64,000 bases of DNA from an uncultured Bacteroidales bacterium (GCA_947290775.1 CAMYPM010000002.1:1-64000); one strand, 5' to 3'; positions 7,574 through 16,187 are shown, numbered from the stretch's first letter. The notes: generated by a model from the letters alone, not told the origin. Made by a program: numbers and translations.

Positions 7574-8455
7574 TTATGAAAGTCCGTCAATTTGTACGTC
7601 CGGACATATTTTCTTTATTAATCCTTGCAATACCTGACCCGGTCCTAATTCAGTAAAGTGTGTAGCTCCGTCTGCTACCATGGCACGAACACACTCAGTC
7701 CAACGAACCGGTGACGTGAGCTGCTTCACTAGGTTTTGCTTTATTTCTTCCGGATCGGTCACTGCCCGAGCTACCACATTCTGATAAACAGGCGCAATCG
7801 GCTTCTCAAAGTGCGTTTGCTCTATAGCCACCCCTAACTCTTCCTTTGCCGGCTGCATCAGTGGAGAGTGAAAGGCTCCGCCTACTTTCAACGGAATAGC
7901 TCTTTTGGCTCCCGCCTCCTTCAGACGTGTGCACGCTTCATCAATTGCTTCTTTTGTACCGCTGATGACAACTTGTCCGGGACAATTATAATTGGCGGGT
8001 ACTACAACGCCGTTGGTGACATTTTGGCATACTTCGGCAATTATTTTATCGTCCAATCCTAATATAGCTGCCATCGTGGAGGGTGTAGCTTCGCATGCTT
8101 TCTGCATCGCCATAGCGCGCTTGGATACAAGCGTTAAACCGTCTTCAAACGACAAGGCTCCCGCAGCAACCAATGCGGAGAATTCACCCAATGAGTGGCC
8201 CGCCACCATATCCGGCTTAAACTCATTATGCAAACTTCGTGCCAAAAGCACTGAATGGAGAAAAACGGCAGGTTGGGTTACTTTTGTCTGTTTTAGTTCA
8301 TCTTCCGTTCCGTGGAACATCACTTCCGAGATGGCGAAGCCTAATATCTCGTTCGCTTTGTCGAACAGTTTCTTTGCTTCTGCGTTTTCCGTATAGAGCT
8401 GTTGCCCCATCCCTACAAATTGTGCTCCCTGACCGGGAAAAACATATGCTCTCAT
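7574..8455 (-). CDS. fabD: Malonyl-CoA:ACP transacylase
   Basis: It moves malonyl groups from CoA to acyl carrier protein, the first committed step feeding fatty-acid elongation. The 293 residues show FPGQGAQ (6-12), the nucleophile elbow GHSLGEFSAL with Ser88, an Arg of the VSKRAMAMQ region, and the catalytic His of GGAFHSPLM. Length is normal. It sits between pepD and trxB in the minus-strand run that also contains fabG; acpP and fabF are not in the window. Confidence 0.96.
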   Translation of the reverse strand: MRAYVFPGQGAQFVGMGQQLYTENAEAKKLFDKANEILGFAISEVMFHGTEDELKQTKVTQPAVFLHSVLLARSLHNEFKPDMVAGHSLGEFSALVAAGALSFEDGLTLVSKRAMAMQKACEATPSTMAAILGLDDKIIAEVCQNVTNGVVVPANYNCPGQVVISGTKEAIDEACTRLKEAGAKRAIPLKVGGAFHSPLMQPAKEELGVAIEQTHFEKPIAPVYQNVVARAVTDPEEIKQNLVKQLTSPVRWTECVRAMVADGATHFTELGPGQVLQGLIKKICPDVQIDGLS

Positions 8456-8484
8456 GTTTTTGATAGTATTTATTGTTCTTAAGA

Positions 8485-9939
8485 TTAAATGTTAGCAAGA
8501 GCTTCTTCCACAACCTTGTAGGTGCGTTCTACCGAAGCAATATTGACGCGTTCATCCGGTGAATGCGGGTGCTCAATGGTCGGACCGAACGAAATCATAT
8601 CCATATCCGGCATAACCCCTTGTATAATACCGCACTCCAATCCGGCGTGCATCACTTTTACTTCAGGTTCCTTCCCATACACTTTGGTATATGCCTTTTT
8701 GAGAACCTCGAGTGCGTGTGACTTGGTATTGGGTTGCCATCCGGAATAATCCACATCAAATTCTACATCTGCTCCCATCAGTAGGAAAGCACTCTCTACT
8801 TGAGAAGCTACCTGCATCTTGCGGCTTTGGGATGAACTGCGTACGAGGAAGCGTACAATGATTTTGCCCTCTTTGGCCGTTACTATAGACATATTGGTAG
8901 AGGATTCTACCGTATTTTTGAAACTCTGAAGCATTGATACAGGGCCGTTTACGCACGCTTCCAATGCATTGATGAAGTTATCTTGAATTTCCTCGGGAAT
9001 CAACATCTTGGGCAATGGGCATTTTTCCACTTTCAGCGTTATTGCATCTTCAATTCCTTCATAGTCTTTACGGAAGATCTGTTCCCATTCTGTAACCATT
9101 TTATTGAATCCTTCGGCATCTTCCGGAGCAAGCGTAACAACTGCTTCGGCATCGCGAGGAATGGCATTACGCATGGATCCGCCCTCAAAGGAAGCTAATC
9201 GAACCCCATATTCACATATTGCCTTTTTGAGGAATCGTGCCATCAGCTTATTTGAATTGGCACGTCCCAGATGTATTTCCACACCCGAGTGTCCGCCTTT
9301 GAGTCCGGCAAGCGTCACTTTTACCGCTATATCGTCGGTAGATTCGTTTTCCTGTTCTTTATACTCCAGTAGCACATTCACGTCAACACCACCGGCACAG
9401 CCAATGAAAAGGTTGCCTTCCTCTTCGGAATCCATATTCATAAGAATATCTCCGGTAGCAAACCCTGCCTTAAGCTCATTGGCTCCGATCATTCCTACTT
9501 CTTCGTCAACAGTGAACAGCGCTTCAATCGGTCCATGCTTTAGCGTGTTATCGCTCAAAACTGCCAGTGCCATGGCACAACCCATACCATTATCTGCACC
9601 CAAAGTGGTTCCGTTCGCTCTAACCCATTCGCCATCAATGCGCGCATCGATAGGATCTTTCGTAAAATCGTGGTTGACTTCCTTATTTTTCTGCGGAACC
9701 ATATCCATATGCCCCTGCAAAGTTACCTTGGGACGATTCTCCATTCCGGGCGTTGCAGGCTTGATTATCAGCACATTTCCCACCTCATCGCGTTTGGTTT
9801 CCAATCCAAGTTTTTTTCCAACTGATGCGATATACTCGGCCACCTCCTTCGTTTGACCGGTAGGACGCGGGAACTGAGTGATTTCGTAAAAATAGTTCCA
9901 AATTGCCTGAGGTTGAAGTTGTTTGATTTCTTGTGCCAT
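8485..9939 (-). CDS. pepD: M20 aminoacyl-histidine dipeptidase
   Basis: A zinc dipeptidase of the PepD/carnosinase group that splits Xaa-His and other short peptides in the cytosol, fitting an asaccharolytic peptide-fed lifestyle. The 484 residues show the metal motifs GHMDMVPQ (His77, Asp79), LGADNGMGCA, DEEVGMIGA (the general-base Glu pair), MDSEEEG and a C-terminal metal-binding HAGLECG/GPTIEHPHSPDE. The lid domain lies in the middle. The gene follows the membrane-protein gene by 11 bases. Confidence 0.94.
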   Translation of the reverse strand: MAQEIKQLQPQAIWNYFYEITQFPRPTGQTKEVAEYIASVGKKLGLETKRDEVGNVLIIKPATPGMENRPKVTLQGHMDMVPQKNKEVNHDFTKDPIDARIDGEWVRANGTTLGADNGMGCAMALAVLSDNTLKHGPIEALFTVDEEVGMIGANELKAGFATGDILMNMDSEEEGNLFIGCAGGVDVNVLLEYKEQENESTDDIAVKVTLAGLKGGHSGVEIHLGRANSNKLMARFLKKAICEYGVRLASFEGGSMRNAIPRDAEAVVTLAPEDAEGFNKMVTEWEQIFRKDYEGIEDAITLKVEKCPLPKMLIPEEIQDNFINALEACVNGPVSMLQSFKNTVESSTNMSIVTAKEGKIIVRFLVRSSSQSRKMQVASQVESAFLLMGADVEFDVDYSGWQPNTKSHALEVLKKAYTKVYGKEPEVKVMHAGLECGIIQGVMPDMDMISFGPTIEHPHSPDERVNIASVERTYKVVEEALANI

Positions 9940-9950
9940 AGTTTTATATT

Positions 9951-11000
9951 CTAACTTATCATTTTTTTCTTGTTTAGTAAAGGTACTAATAAAATCGCTA
10001 TTAGCCCAACGAAAATAGTGCCTAATGTTTGCAGAGCGTGCACTACTAACGCAAAAAGCGCAGCATCAGATTGTGTCACGCCATATACTGTAAGCGTTGT
10101 AATAATCATATAGTGCCATGTACCTATTCCGGCTTGCACCGGCACGGCTACCCCCAAGGTACCCATTATGAATGCCAAAAGCCCTATAGCTGACGACAAC
10201 TCAGCGGTAAAGGGGAAGGCAAAAAAAGTCAACCGAAAGGCCCAATAATAGCAAAGCCATATAAGCAGAGAGTAGAGCAGAAAAAGCGTTTTCCGAGGCA
10301 TAGTAAATACGGACTTCATAGCAGTGAAAAAATCATCTTTAAATGCCGCTATTCTTTTTGCAAAACGTTTGTCACGTAGTACTTTCCGCAATAAAATAAA
10401 GAGCAATACGCAGCTAACCAAGATAGCCCAAAAGCCCCATGATTGTATCATAGTCCACACTGAAGGGACTTTGAAAGGTATCATATTTACCAGCACGAGA
10501 AGATCACTATAACAGAGAAGTAAGGAGAGTAAAGCTATCACTAATAGCATTACAAAGTCCATTACTCTATCCACGACAATTGTACCGGCCACTCGAGAGA
10601 TAGGAATTCGGTCGTAGGAATGTGCTACTCCACCCCGCCATATTTCCCCGGTTCGAGGCACAATCAAACTAACCGTATAAGAACCTAATGTGGCAAGAAT
10701 AGACGTAGCATAACGGGCATGGGGAGGGGAAGTTGCCTCCATTTGCAGTCTCCAGCGCAAGCCTCTGAATACATTCCCCAATGCTCCGATAAGGATCGTA
10801 AGTACAATATACTCATAGCGGATAGGAGTCGAGCGAAGCGCCTCTGCAAACTCTTCGTAGTCAAACTTGCGATACACGAGAAGAAATAATCCCAATCCAA
10901 CGAACAGTGACAGCCCTATAGTTGCTAACTGTCTCCATCCACCCGTTAGCTTTCGTTTCTCGCCTATTTTTTCCCCATTTTGTCTCTCTTTTGTGCCCAA
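9951..11000 (-). CDS. Lysylphosphatidylglycerol synthase-type flippase domain protein
   Basis: An integral membrane protein of about 349 residues with some eight hydrophobic helices. It matches the LPG synthetase TM/UPF0104 flippase-like family through GNVFRGLRWRLQM, SLIVPRTGEIWRGGVAHS and VDRVMDFVMLL. Relatives transport or flip lipids or glycolipids; this one lacks the C-terminal synthase domain of MprF. No ATG suits the N-terminus: the frame begins with TTG at 11000, which I accept with reservation. It is the first gene of the ten-gene minus-strand run and diverges from ksgA. Confidence 0.85.
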   Translation of the reverse strand: MGTKERQNGEKIGEKRKLTGGWRQLATIGLSLFVGLGLFLLVYRKFDYEEFAEALRSTPIRYEYIVLTILIGALGNVFRGLRWRLQMEATSPPHARYATSILATLGSYTVSLIVPRTGEIWRGGVAHSYDRIPISRVAGTIVVDRVMDFVMLLVIALLSLLLCYSDLLVLVNMIPFKVPSVWTMIQSWGFWAILVSCVLLFILLRKVLRDKRFAKRIAAFKDDFFTAMKSVFTMPRKTLFLLYSLLIWLCYYWAFRLTFFAFPFTAELSSAIGLLAFIMGTLGVAVPVQAGIGTWHYMIITTLTVYGVTQSDAALFALVVHALQTLGTIFVGLIAILLVPLLNKKKMIS

Positions 11001-11013
11001 ATCCTTACCTTTG
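10979..11013 (+). promoter_or_regulatory. Probable ksgA promoter
   Basis: TTTG (10979-10982), a 23-base spacer and TACCTTTG (11006-11013) resemble the Bacteroidota -33/-7 promoter with a slightly long spacer. It lies in the start region of the divergent flippase-type gene and would place the ksgA transcript start near 11020. Confidence 0.5.
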
Positions 11014-11077
11014 CTGCGTGAAACTATGCAAAAATAGCAGTTTCTATTGATAGAAATAGACGTACGCTCTTAGAACA

Positions 11078-11905
11078 ATGCCCTTGCGAAACGTTAGACC
11101 GAAGAAAGCCTTGGGGCAACATTTCCTCACAGACCCTTTGATTGCGAGACGAATAGCAGAGACTATTCCCGAGTCTTTTCGCTCTCTACCTGTATTGGAA
11201 ATAGGACCCGGCATGGGCATCCTCACACGGGAGCTCATGGATATTTGTCCCGATCTATATCTGTTAGAGATTGATGGGGAGTCAATAGACTACTTAAGCG
11301 CTGCTTTTCCTTCCCTTTTTGCTGAACAGAGAGTGGTAAAAGGCGATGTGCTACGCTGTACAGACGAAGCGTTTATTCCCGGAAAGCCGGATACCGCCTT
11401 CGTAATGACAGGCAATTACCCCTACAACATCTCAGGAAGACTTTTCTTCCGCATATTTGAACTCCACGACCGCATTCCCTGCTGTACCGGTATGCTACAA
11501 AAGGAGGTTGCCGAGCGACTTACTGCAGGGCCGGGAAGTCGCACTTACGGCATTCTGAGTGTACTCCTTCATACTTGGTATGATGCCGAATACCTTTTCA
11601 CAGTGGATAAATCTGATTTCAACCCACCCCCTAAAGTACATGGCGGCGTTTTGCGACTCACCCGTAACAGTCGCACAGCTCTACCTTGTGACGAGAAGCT
11701 TTTTGTACTCACGGTAAAAACCGCCTTTAATCAACGCCGCAAAACACTTCGCAATGCCTTACGCCGGCTTTTCCCCGAAGAGTTTGATTTTTCCCGGGTG
11801 GATCTTTTCACAAAGCGGGCTGAGCAATTAGATGTGCCGGACTTTATTCAACTCACGCGTCTGGTAGAAGAACATGGCTCCGAGAAGCCATTGATAAGTA
11901 CATAG
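11078..11905 (+). CDS. rsmA: 16S rRNA dimethyladenosine transferase
   Basis: RsmA/KsgA dimethylates two adjacent adenosines in the 3' helix of 16S rRNA, using S-adenosylmethionine late in 30S assembly. The 275-residue protein starts with KKALGQHFLTD, has the SAM loop EIGPGMG (41-47), the acidic LEIDGE and GDVLR motifs and the catalytic NYPYNIS (113-119). The C-terminal helical part contains KTAFNQRRKTLRNAL. ATG 11078 gives the canonical N-terminus. Confidence 0.97.
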   Translation: MPLRNVRPKKALGQHFLTDPLIARRIAETIPESFRSLPVLEIGPGMGILTRELMDICPDLYLLEIDGESIDYLSAAFPSLFAEQRVVKGDVLRCTDEAFIPGKPDTAFVMTGNYPYNISGRLFFRIFELHDRIPCCTGMLQKEVAERLTAGPGSRTYGILSVLLHTWYDAEYLFTVDKSDFNPPPKVHGGVLRLTRNSRTALPCDEKLFVLTVKTAFNQRRKTLRNALRRLFPEEFDFSRVDLFTKRAEQLDVPDFIQLTRLVEEHGSEKPLIST

Positions 11906-11933
11906 TACGCCTCCTCCGCACAACACAGGAGAT

Positions 11934-12053
11934 TTACTCATCGATAAATTGCTTCGGGTCAAGGGAGTCGTACGGATAGATAGCCTTACGCTGGAGCAGC
12001 CGCTTGACGCACCCGGCTGCGTTCTCGCAAGGGGTGAAGTAAACAGCTCGGGG
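11934..12053 (-). pseudogene. Possible C-terminal gene relic (unrecognised)
   Basis: A 39-codon minus-strand frame closed by TGA upstream (12054-12056) and ending in TAA reads like protein: VYFTPCENAAGCVKRLLQRK then AIYPYDSLDPKQFIDE. Third codon positions are mostly G or C, unlike neighbouring genes. No start codon or upstream body is visible. It may be the tail of a lost gene or chance; I could not name a family. The overlapping plus-strand ORF (11949-12191) looks like its shadow. Confidence 0.25.
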
Positions 12054-12136
12054 TCAGTGATAAAAAGCTTTGGCAAATACAAAAAGAAAGTTGGCGATAG
12101 TGCACCAAGAACAACGTATTATATTCCCCCATATAA

Positions 12137-12312
12137 CTTTCAATTAAAAGGTTCTGATCTTTCATTTGAAAAGTACAGATGTTTCAAGTGAAAGGTATTG
12201 ATGTTTTATTCGAAAAATCATAATGTTTTATTTAAGGGTTGTCATACTCTATTTGAAAGGCTCCAAAACTCTATTGAATATATCTATACTTTACATTCAA
12301 ACATTTGCATTC
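12137..12312. repeat. 22-bp tandem repeat, locus B (longest, inverted)
   Basis: Eight consecutive 22-base units start at 12137, 12159, 12181, 12203, 12225, 12247, 12269 and 12291. The best are 12159-12202, with CATTTGAAAAGTACAGAT and CAAGTGAAAGGTATTGAT. Read on the plus strand they fit the reverse complement of the family consensus (GGTATAGATG followed by TTTCA..TGAAA), so this array is opposite in orientation to the other four. Units decay toward 12312. The array ends about 45 bases before the rubredoxin promoter. Confidence 0.8.
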
Positions 12313-12357
12313 CTTATAAGCATGTTGGGAATAAATAGAGAATTCAAGTGAAGATGC

Positions 12358-12365
12358 TATCTTTG
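12358..12365 (+). promoter_or_regulatory. -7 box of the rubredoxin gene
   Basis: TATCTTTG is an exact TAnnTTTG match 91 bases before the rubredoxin ATG. No TTTG lies at the usual upstream distance, where the 22-bp repeat array ends. Confidence 0.45.
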
Positions 12366-12455
12366 CTGATAGGAAACATATTCGGCTCCTCCTATTATGG
12401 GTGACCGACTAAGAGAAAGTAAACTTAAGTTGAATTTATTTAGAAGTATAAAGAG

Positions 12456-12620
12456 ATGAAGAAGTATCAATGCCAGCCCTGCGGCTGGATCTATGACCCT
12501 GCAGTAGGCGATCCTGATGGTGGTATAGCTCCGGGCACCCCGTTTGAAGAGATTCCTGATGATTGGTGCTGCCCTATGTGTGGAGCAGAAAAGAGCGACT
12601 TTGAACCTATCGAAGATTAG
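12456..12620 (+). CDS. Rubredoxin
   Basis: A 54-residue iron protein, too short for a routine ORF cut-off. It begins [20 protein letters not shown] and carries [17 protein letters not shown] near the end. The two CxxC pairs (CQPC and CPMC) bind one iron, and the [18 protein letters not shown] and DW segments are typical of rubredoxins. In anaerobes it passes single electrons, often to rubrerythrin or superoxide reductase to detoxify oxygen. The gene is apparently monocistronic behind a TATCTTTG promoter box and the longest 22-bp repeat array. Confidence 0.95.
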   Translation: MKKYQCQPCGWIYDPAVGDPDGGIAPGTPFEEIPDDWCCPMCGAEKSDFEPIED

Positions 12621-12755
12621 CCAAACTTGCACCGATAGATATACTCCGGGAACCTTTCCTCTCTTCCCAAGAGATATCCGGTGTACATACAAGAATTGCT
12701 TCGGCATGTGCACAGCTCCTGAGGGAGCTGTCACTTTTTACAGAAACAAAATTCA

Positions 12756-13427
12756 ATGGAAGGCGCTTTAGCTTGGTCGGGTAATTCATGGTACGACACC
12801 TCGAGTGCCATAGTAATCCTTATTGCATTACTGTATGCATTATCCGTTACATTTCGCTCAAAGCAGAATAAGTCTGAGAAGCCATGGGAAAAGCTCTTCT
12901 CAGATCAGCACAATGTAGCTACTCCTCCCTCCCTTAGTTCAGTTATAGGAGTACGACTGATTATATGTGTAGAGATAGCGTTTATCGCTGTAGGTTATCT
13001 ATATGGTACTATTCACATTAGTTTACCTGCCGGAGGCGCTTTCACTACTACCCTGCTACTCATAGCAATACTCCTTGGAGCCTATTTAATACGAGTTCTT
13101 CTGTACAAATTATTAGGCTACGTATACTTATCCAAGCGAAGGCGGATTACATGGGATGTAAGCTATCAATTTATTGAACATGCTGCGGCCATTCTATTTT
13201 TTCCGGTGATGGTTGTTAGCTGTGTGCCCACCCTTGTAACCTCAATACCCTATCTATTCTTAATCGCATTGATTATATGGCGAATAGGTGTAATAGCCAT
13301 CTCGCTGAAAGCCTTTAAAGAGGAAAGGCGGGGCAGCTATGCGCACTTTTTTTTGTACCTTTGTAGCCACGAATTGATGCCCTTCATACTCTGTGCCTTG
13401 GCATTTAATGAATTACTCATCAGCTGA
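12756..13427 (+). CDS. DUF4271 membrane protein
   Basis: A 223-residue membrane protein with about six hydrophobic helices, an Arg/Lys-rich cytoplasmic loop (LSKRRRITW), and the C-terminal YLCSHELMPFILCALAFNELLIS that characterises DUF4271. The family is restricted to Bacteroidota, has no known biochemical function, and is usually encoded next to uroporphyrinogen-III synthase, as here. No catalytic motif is visible. A TACCTTTG box inside its 3' end (13356-13363) could give hemD its own promoter. Confidence 0.8.
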   Translation: MEGALAWSGNSWYDTSSAIVILIALLYALSVTFRSKQNKSEKPWEKLFSDQHNVATPPSLSSVIGVRLIICVEIAFIAVGYLYGTIHISLPAGGAFTTTLLLIAILLGAYLIRVLLYKLLGYVYLSKRRRITWDVSYQFIEHAAAILFFPVMVVSCVPTLVTSIPYLFLIALIIWRIGVIAISLKAFKEERRGSYAHFFLYLCSHELMPFILCALAFNELLIS

Positions 13428-13496
13428 GGAATATTCTTAGTACAAGCATTAAGGAAAGAGGACTGTGGCGCATTAGGATAGTGTAGCATAACCCAA

Positions 13497-14258
13497 ATGG
13501 AAGAACCCAGAAAAAAGATGCTCATTTCACAGCCCGAACCCTCCTCGGGCAGGAGTCCCTACTTTAGTATCGCAAAAAAGTATGGTTACGACATTGATTT
13601 CAGACAATTGATCCAAACCGTACCCATTGATGCTGTTGCGTTCCGCAAACAGCGAATAGATCCGCTTTCTTATACAGCCGTTGTCTTTACCTCAAAAACA
13701 GCAATAGATTGCTTTTTCAACCTACTTAAGGCACTACGTTCTACGGCACCGGACACTATGAAGTATTTCTGTACCAGTGAGAAAATAGCTTTATATCTAC
13801 AGAAATATATCGTATACCGCAAACGAAAAATCTTTTTTGGAGAAGCGGGGCATATCGATGAATTGGTTCAGATCATGTCTAAGCCCACGCATAAGAGTGA
13901 ACGCTACCTCATCCCGGTAGGCGAAGACGGTATCAGTCCAATCGTAGATAAACTAAAAGAAACGAACCTCAATTACACAAGTGCCGTTGCTTACCAGACC
14001 ATCACAAGACCTTGGGATGACAAACCGGATTATTCATACGATCTGATTGTGTTCTTCAGTCCTTACGGGATCACAGCCATGGAGGAGCTTTTCCCTAACT
14101 TTGATCCGAAAAAATCATTTATTGGAGCGTTCGGACATCTAACTTCAGAAGCTGTAAAAAAAGCCGGCATGCAACTCGACTTTGTAGCGCCTACACCGGA
14201 ATACTCCTCCATGACTGACGCCTTGGAGGCATTCCTTGCGTCACATGCTAAAAAATAA
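13497..14258 (+). CDS. hemD: Uroporphyrinogen-III synthase
   Basis: It closes hydroxymethylbilane into uroporphyrinogen III for haem and corrin synthesis. The family is poorly conserved, but the 253 residues show the bilobed pattern: LISQPEPSSGRSPYFSIAKK, AVVFTSKTAIDCFF in the first lobe, then VAYQTI, YDLIVFFSPYGITAMEELFP and FGHLTSEAVKKAG in the second. Its stop overlaps the rnpA start by 14 bases. Many Porphyromonas lack parts of the haem pathway, so presence of hemD is notable only as context. Confidence 0.85.
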   Translation: MEEPRKKMLISQPEPSSGRSPYFSIAKKYGYDIDFRQLIQTVPIDAVAFRKQRIDPLSYTAVVFTSKTAIDCFFNLLKALRSTAPDTMKYFCTSEKIALYLQKYIVYRKRKIFFGEAGHIDELVQIMSKPTHKSERYLIPVGEDGISPIVDKLKETNLNYTSAVAYQTITRPWDDKPDYSYDLIVFFSPYGITAMEELFPNFDPKKSFIGAFGHLTSEAVKKAGMQLDFVAPTPEYSSMTDALEAFLASHAKK

Positions 14259-14649
14259 CTTTAGTAAGGAAGAGAGGCTTCACAAGAAGCGTCACATAGA
14301 CCAGTTATTTACCTCTAAGCAGGCTTTTACAATCTATCCCTATAGGGTGATCTATCAGTTTGAACCGCCTACCGACAATAAACCTGCCGAGAGAGCTGCT
14401 TGTTTGATCAGCGTAGCAAAGAAACGCTTTAAGAGAGCCGTTGCACGCAACCGCTTGAAACGGCTCACCCGAGAAGCCTACCGCTTAAATAAATCGCCAC
14501 TTTGTAAGGTATTGGAGGAAAGAGACCTTACGTTACATTTTGCTCTCATTGCAATATGCGATGATTTACCCTCATTTGCCCGCTGCCAAAAAGCGATGAA
14601 ACAGGTGGTGAGCAAACTTAGTGAGCGTGCTATTTCGTATGGTAAATGA
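14245..14649 (+). CDS. rnpA: Ribonuclease P protein component
   Basis: The small basic protein that binds RNase P RNA and helps 5' maturation of tRNA precursors. The 134 residues include [16 protein letters not shown] at the N-terminus, the central [21 protein letters not shown] with the signature RNR motif, and a C-terminal [15 protein letters not shown] helix. ATG 14245 matches the family; a TTG at 14236 is less likely. It overlaps hemD and yidD, a conserved Bacteroidota arrangement. Confidence 0.93.
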   Translation: MLKNNFSKEERLHKKRHIDQLFTSKQAFTIYPYRVIYQFEPPTDNKPAERAACLISVAKKRFKRAVARNRLKRLTREAYRLNKSPLCKVLEERDLTLHFALIAICDDLPSFARCQKAMKQVVSKLSERAISYGK

Positions 14650-14908
14650 TAGACTCTCAAAGAATACCTTTTCGCTCCGACAAAAAGTAAGCCGGGGATC
14701 TATTTGGCTTCTATCACTCCCCATACGCTTCTACCAGATATGTATTTCACCTCTTTTTCCGCCCACATGTCGCTTTACACCCACCTGCTCCACTTATGCA
14801 CTTCAGGCCCTACGCAAGCATGGTCCACTAAAGGGGAGTTATTTGGCTATAAAGCGGATATTAAGATGTCATCCATGGGGAAAGTCGGGATACGACCCCG
14901 TTCCCTAA
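14639..14908 (+). CDS. yidD: YidD membrane-protein insertion efficiency factor
   Basis: A short (89-residue) membrane-associated protein that aids YidC-dependent insertion. It has the amphipathic start [20 protein letters not shown] followed by the invariant [19 protein letters not shown] and [18 protein letters not shown] take ATG 14639; GTG 14621 would add six residues. It overlaps the 3' end of rnpA by 11 bases. The rnpA-yidD pairing is widely conserved. Confidence 0.93.
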   Translation: MVNDRLSKNTFSLRQKVSRGSIWLLSLPIRFYQICISPLFPPTCRFTPTCSTYALQALRKHGPLKGSYLAIKRILRCHPWGKSGYDPVP

Positions 14909-14917
14909 CTTGCTTCT

Positions 14918-15592
14918 ATGCTTCTCTATTGCAATAGCCACTGCCACTTACACACCCCACAAGAAGCGAATGCGTGGCAGCTCATTTCGGTAGACGTAAC
15001 GACTGAGTCTATTCCCGCCCCTTCCATAGGTACGACTCAGTTCTACTCAGTAGGATGGCATCCATGGTACCTTTCAGAGGAGAAACTGCATAAAGAGGAC
15101 CTCATGTCATTAGCTTCTCGAGAAGATGTAAAAGCGTTGGGAGAGTGCGGATTGGATCGTCTCGCCTCTACTCCACTCCCTATTCAAGAGCAAGCTCTAA
15201 TGCTTCAGTGGCACATTGCACATGAGCTGAACAAGCCCATGATACTACATGTTGTAAGAGCTTGGAGCGAAATATTAGCTTTCCGAAAGAGAGTTGGAGA
15301 CGAAGTGCCGATGGTCATCCATGGATTTAGAGGAAATGCCCAATTAGCAGCACAATTACTTTCACACGGCTTTTTTCTCTCCTTTGGTGAGCACTTTAAC
15401 CAAGACGCAGCAAAGTGGGTATATAGTGCCGGGAAAATGCTTTTGGAGAGTGACGACAGCGCGCTATCCATTAGCCAAATATACGCCAATATGGCACAAG
15501 CGCTTTGCACGACTATAGCACCTCTTTGTAGCAGCTTGTACGAAATAAATGCGTCACTTTTTGACTTCTCCACAGCTAAAAGCAGGGAATAG
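14918..15592 (+). CDS. TatD-family metal-dependent hydrolase
   Basis: A TIM-barrel hydrolase of the TatD DNase family acting in the cytosol. In 224 residues, all usual metal ligands are visible: HCHLH (near 8-12), the Glu of LGECGLD, the His of ILHVVR, the His of VIHGFRG, and the Asp of LLESDDS. It is shorter than E. coli TatD (about 260) and trimmed in the loops, as in many Bacteroidota copies. Ten bases separate it from yidD, so it likely shares that transcript. Confidence 0.88.
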   Translation: MLLYCNSHCHLHTPQEANAWQLISVDVTTESIPAPSIGTTQFYSVGWHPWYLSEEKLHKEDLMSLASREDVKALGECGLDRLASTPLPIQEQALMLQWHIAHELNKPMILHVVRAWSEILAFRKRVGDEVPMVIHGFRGNAQLAAQLLSHGFFLSFGEHFNQDAAKWVYSAGKMLLESDDSALSISQIYANMAQALCTTIAPLCSSLYEINASLFDFSTAKSRE

Positions 15593-15628
15593 GTACACTC
15601 CAGCTATTTGAATTATAGGACATTCCGC

Positions 15629-15656
15629 TTTGTTTGCTTAGAAATTGTTACCTTTG
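15629..15656 (+). promoter_or_regulatory. HU gene promoter
   Basis: TACCTTTG (15649-15656) is an exact -7 box 40 bases before the HU ATG. A TTTG at 15629-15632 lies upstream with a 16-base spacer, a little short for the -33 element. Confidence 0.55.
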
Positions 15657-15695
15657 TCAACTGAACGACGAACGAACAACAGAAGAAACAGATAT

Positions 15696-15974
15696 ATGAC
15701 TAAAGCAAACTTAGTTGCTCGCGTAGCAAAGGAGACAGGACTTGATAGAGAGGAAGTATCCAAAGTGGTCGAGACCCTAATGGATTCCATCAAAGAAGCG
15801 CTACGCGAAGGTGATAGAATTGAATTGAGAGGGTTTGGCACCTTCTTGGTAAAAGAAAAAGCACCTAAACTAGCACGCAATATTTCCAAGCAAGAATCGA
15901 TCCTTATTCCGGCTCGGCGTGTACCTGCTTTTAAGCCGTCTCGCAAGTTCATTGCCCTATTTGAAGAAAATTAA
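15696..15974 (+). CDS. HU-type histone-like DNA-binding protein
   Basis: A nucleoid protein that bends DNA as a dimer. The 92 residues begin MTKANLVARVAKETGLDREE and contain the beta-arm core RIELRGFGTFLVKEKAPKLA and the RNISKQESILIPARRVPAFK tip with the intercalating Pro. ATG 15696 gives the standard N-terminus; 17 upstream codons in frame are ignored because a promoter box precedes them. It sits alone between tatD and the small basic peptide gene. Confidence 0.95.
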   Translation: MTKANLVARVAKETGLDREEVSKVVETLMDSIKEALREGDRIELRGFGTFLVKEKAPKLARNISKQESILIPARRVPAFKPSRKFIALFEEN

Positions 15975-16071
15975 AAGTAAGTAGCACGAGAAGGCACATA
16001 GATCCACTTAATTACCACTCTGTACCTACTCTGCGAAAAGAAGTATAACAAATTTAAAACGAGGAATAATT

Positions 16072-16161
16072 ATGCCAAGCGGAAAGAAAAAGAAGAGACA
16101 TAAGATGTCTACACACAAGCGCAAAAAAAGACTGAGAAAGAATCGTCATAAGAAGCGCTAA
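16072..16161 (+). CDS. Small basic AURKAIP1/COX24-type ribosome-associated peptide
   Basis: A 29-residue peptide with about 60 percent Lys/Arg: MPSGKKKKRHKMSTHKRKKR then LRKNRHKKR. It matches the short Bacteroidota proteins annotated as AURKAIP1/COX24-domain, related to mitochondrial mS38 and the small-subunit peptide bS22. Those bind rRNA near the decoding region. The ATG follows an A-rich leader. The gene is below usual length cut-offs, and is a known neighbour of rng in Bacteroidota (recalled, not checked here). Confidence 0.85.
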   Translation: MPSGKKKKRHKMSTHKRKKRLRKNRHKKR

Positions 16162-16187
16162 ACGACACATACCGAAAAATTATGGTA

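Noticed and set aside
11949..12191. 80-codon plus-strand ORF
   Set aside because: Shadow of the minus-strand relic and of the repeat array; no start context and no similarity.
12137..12312. CRISPR array
   Set aside because: Units are contiguous with no unique spacers, and the units themselves diverge; no cas genes are present.
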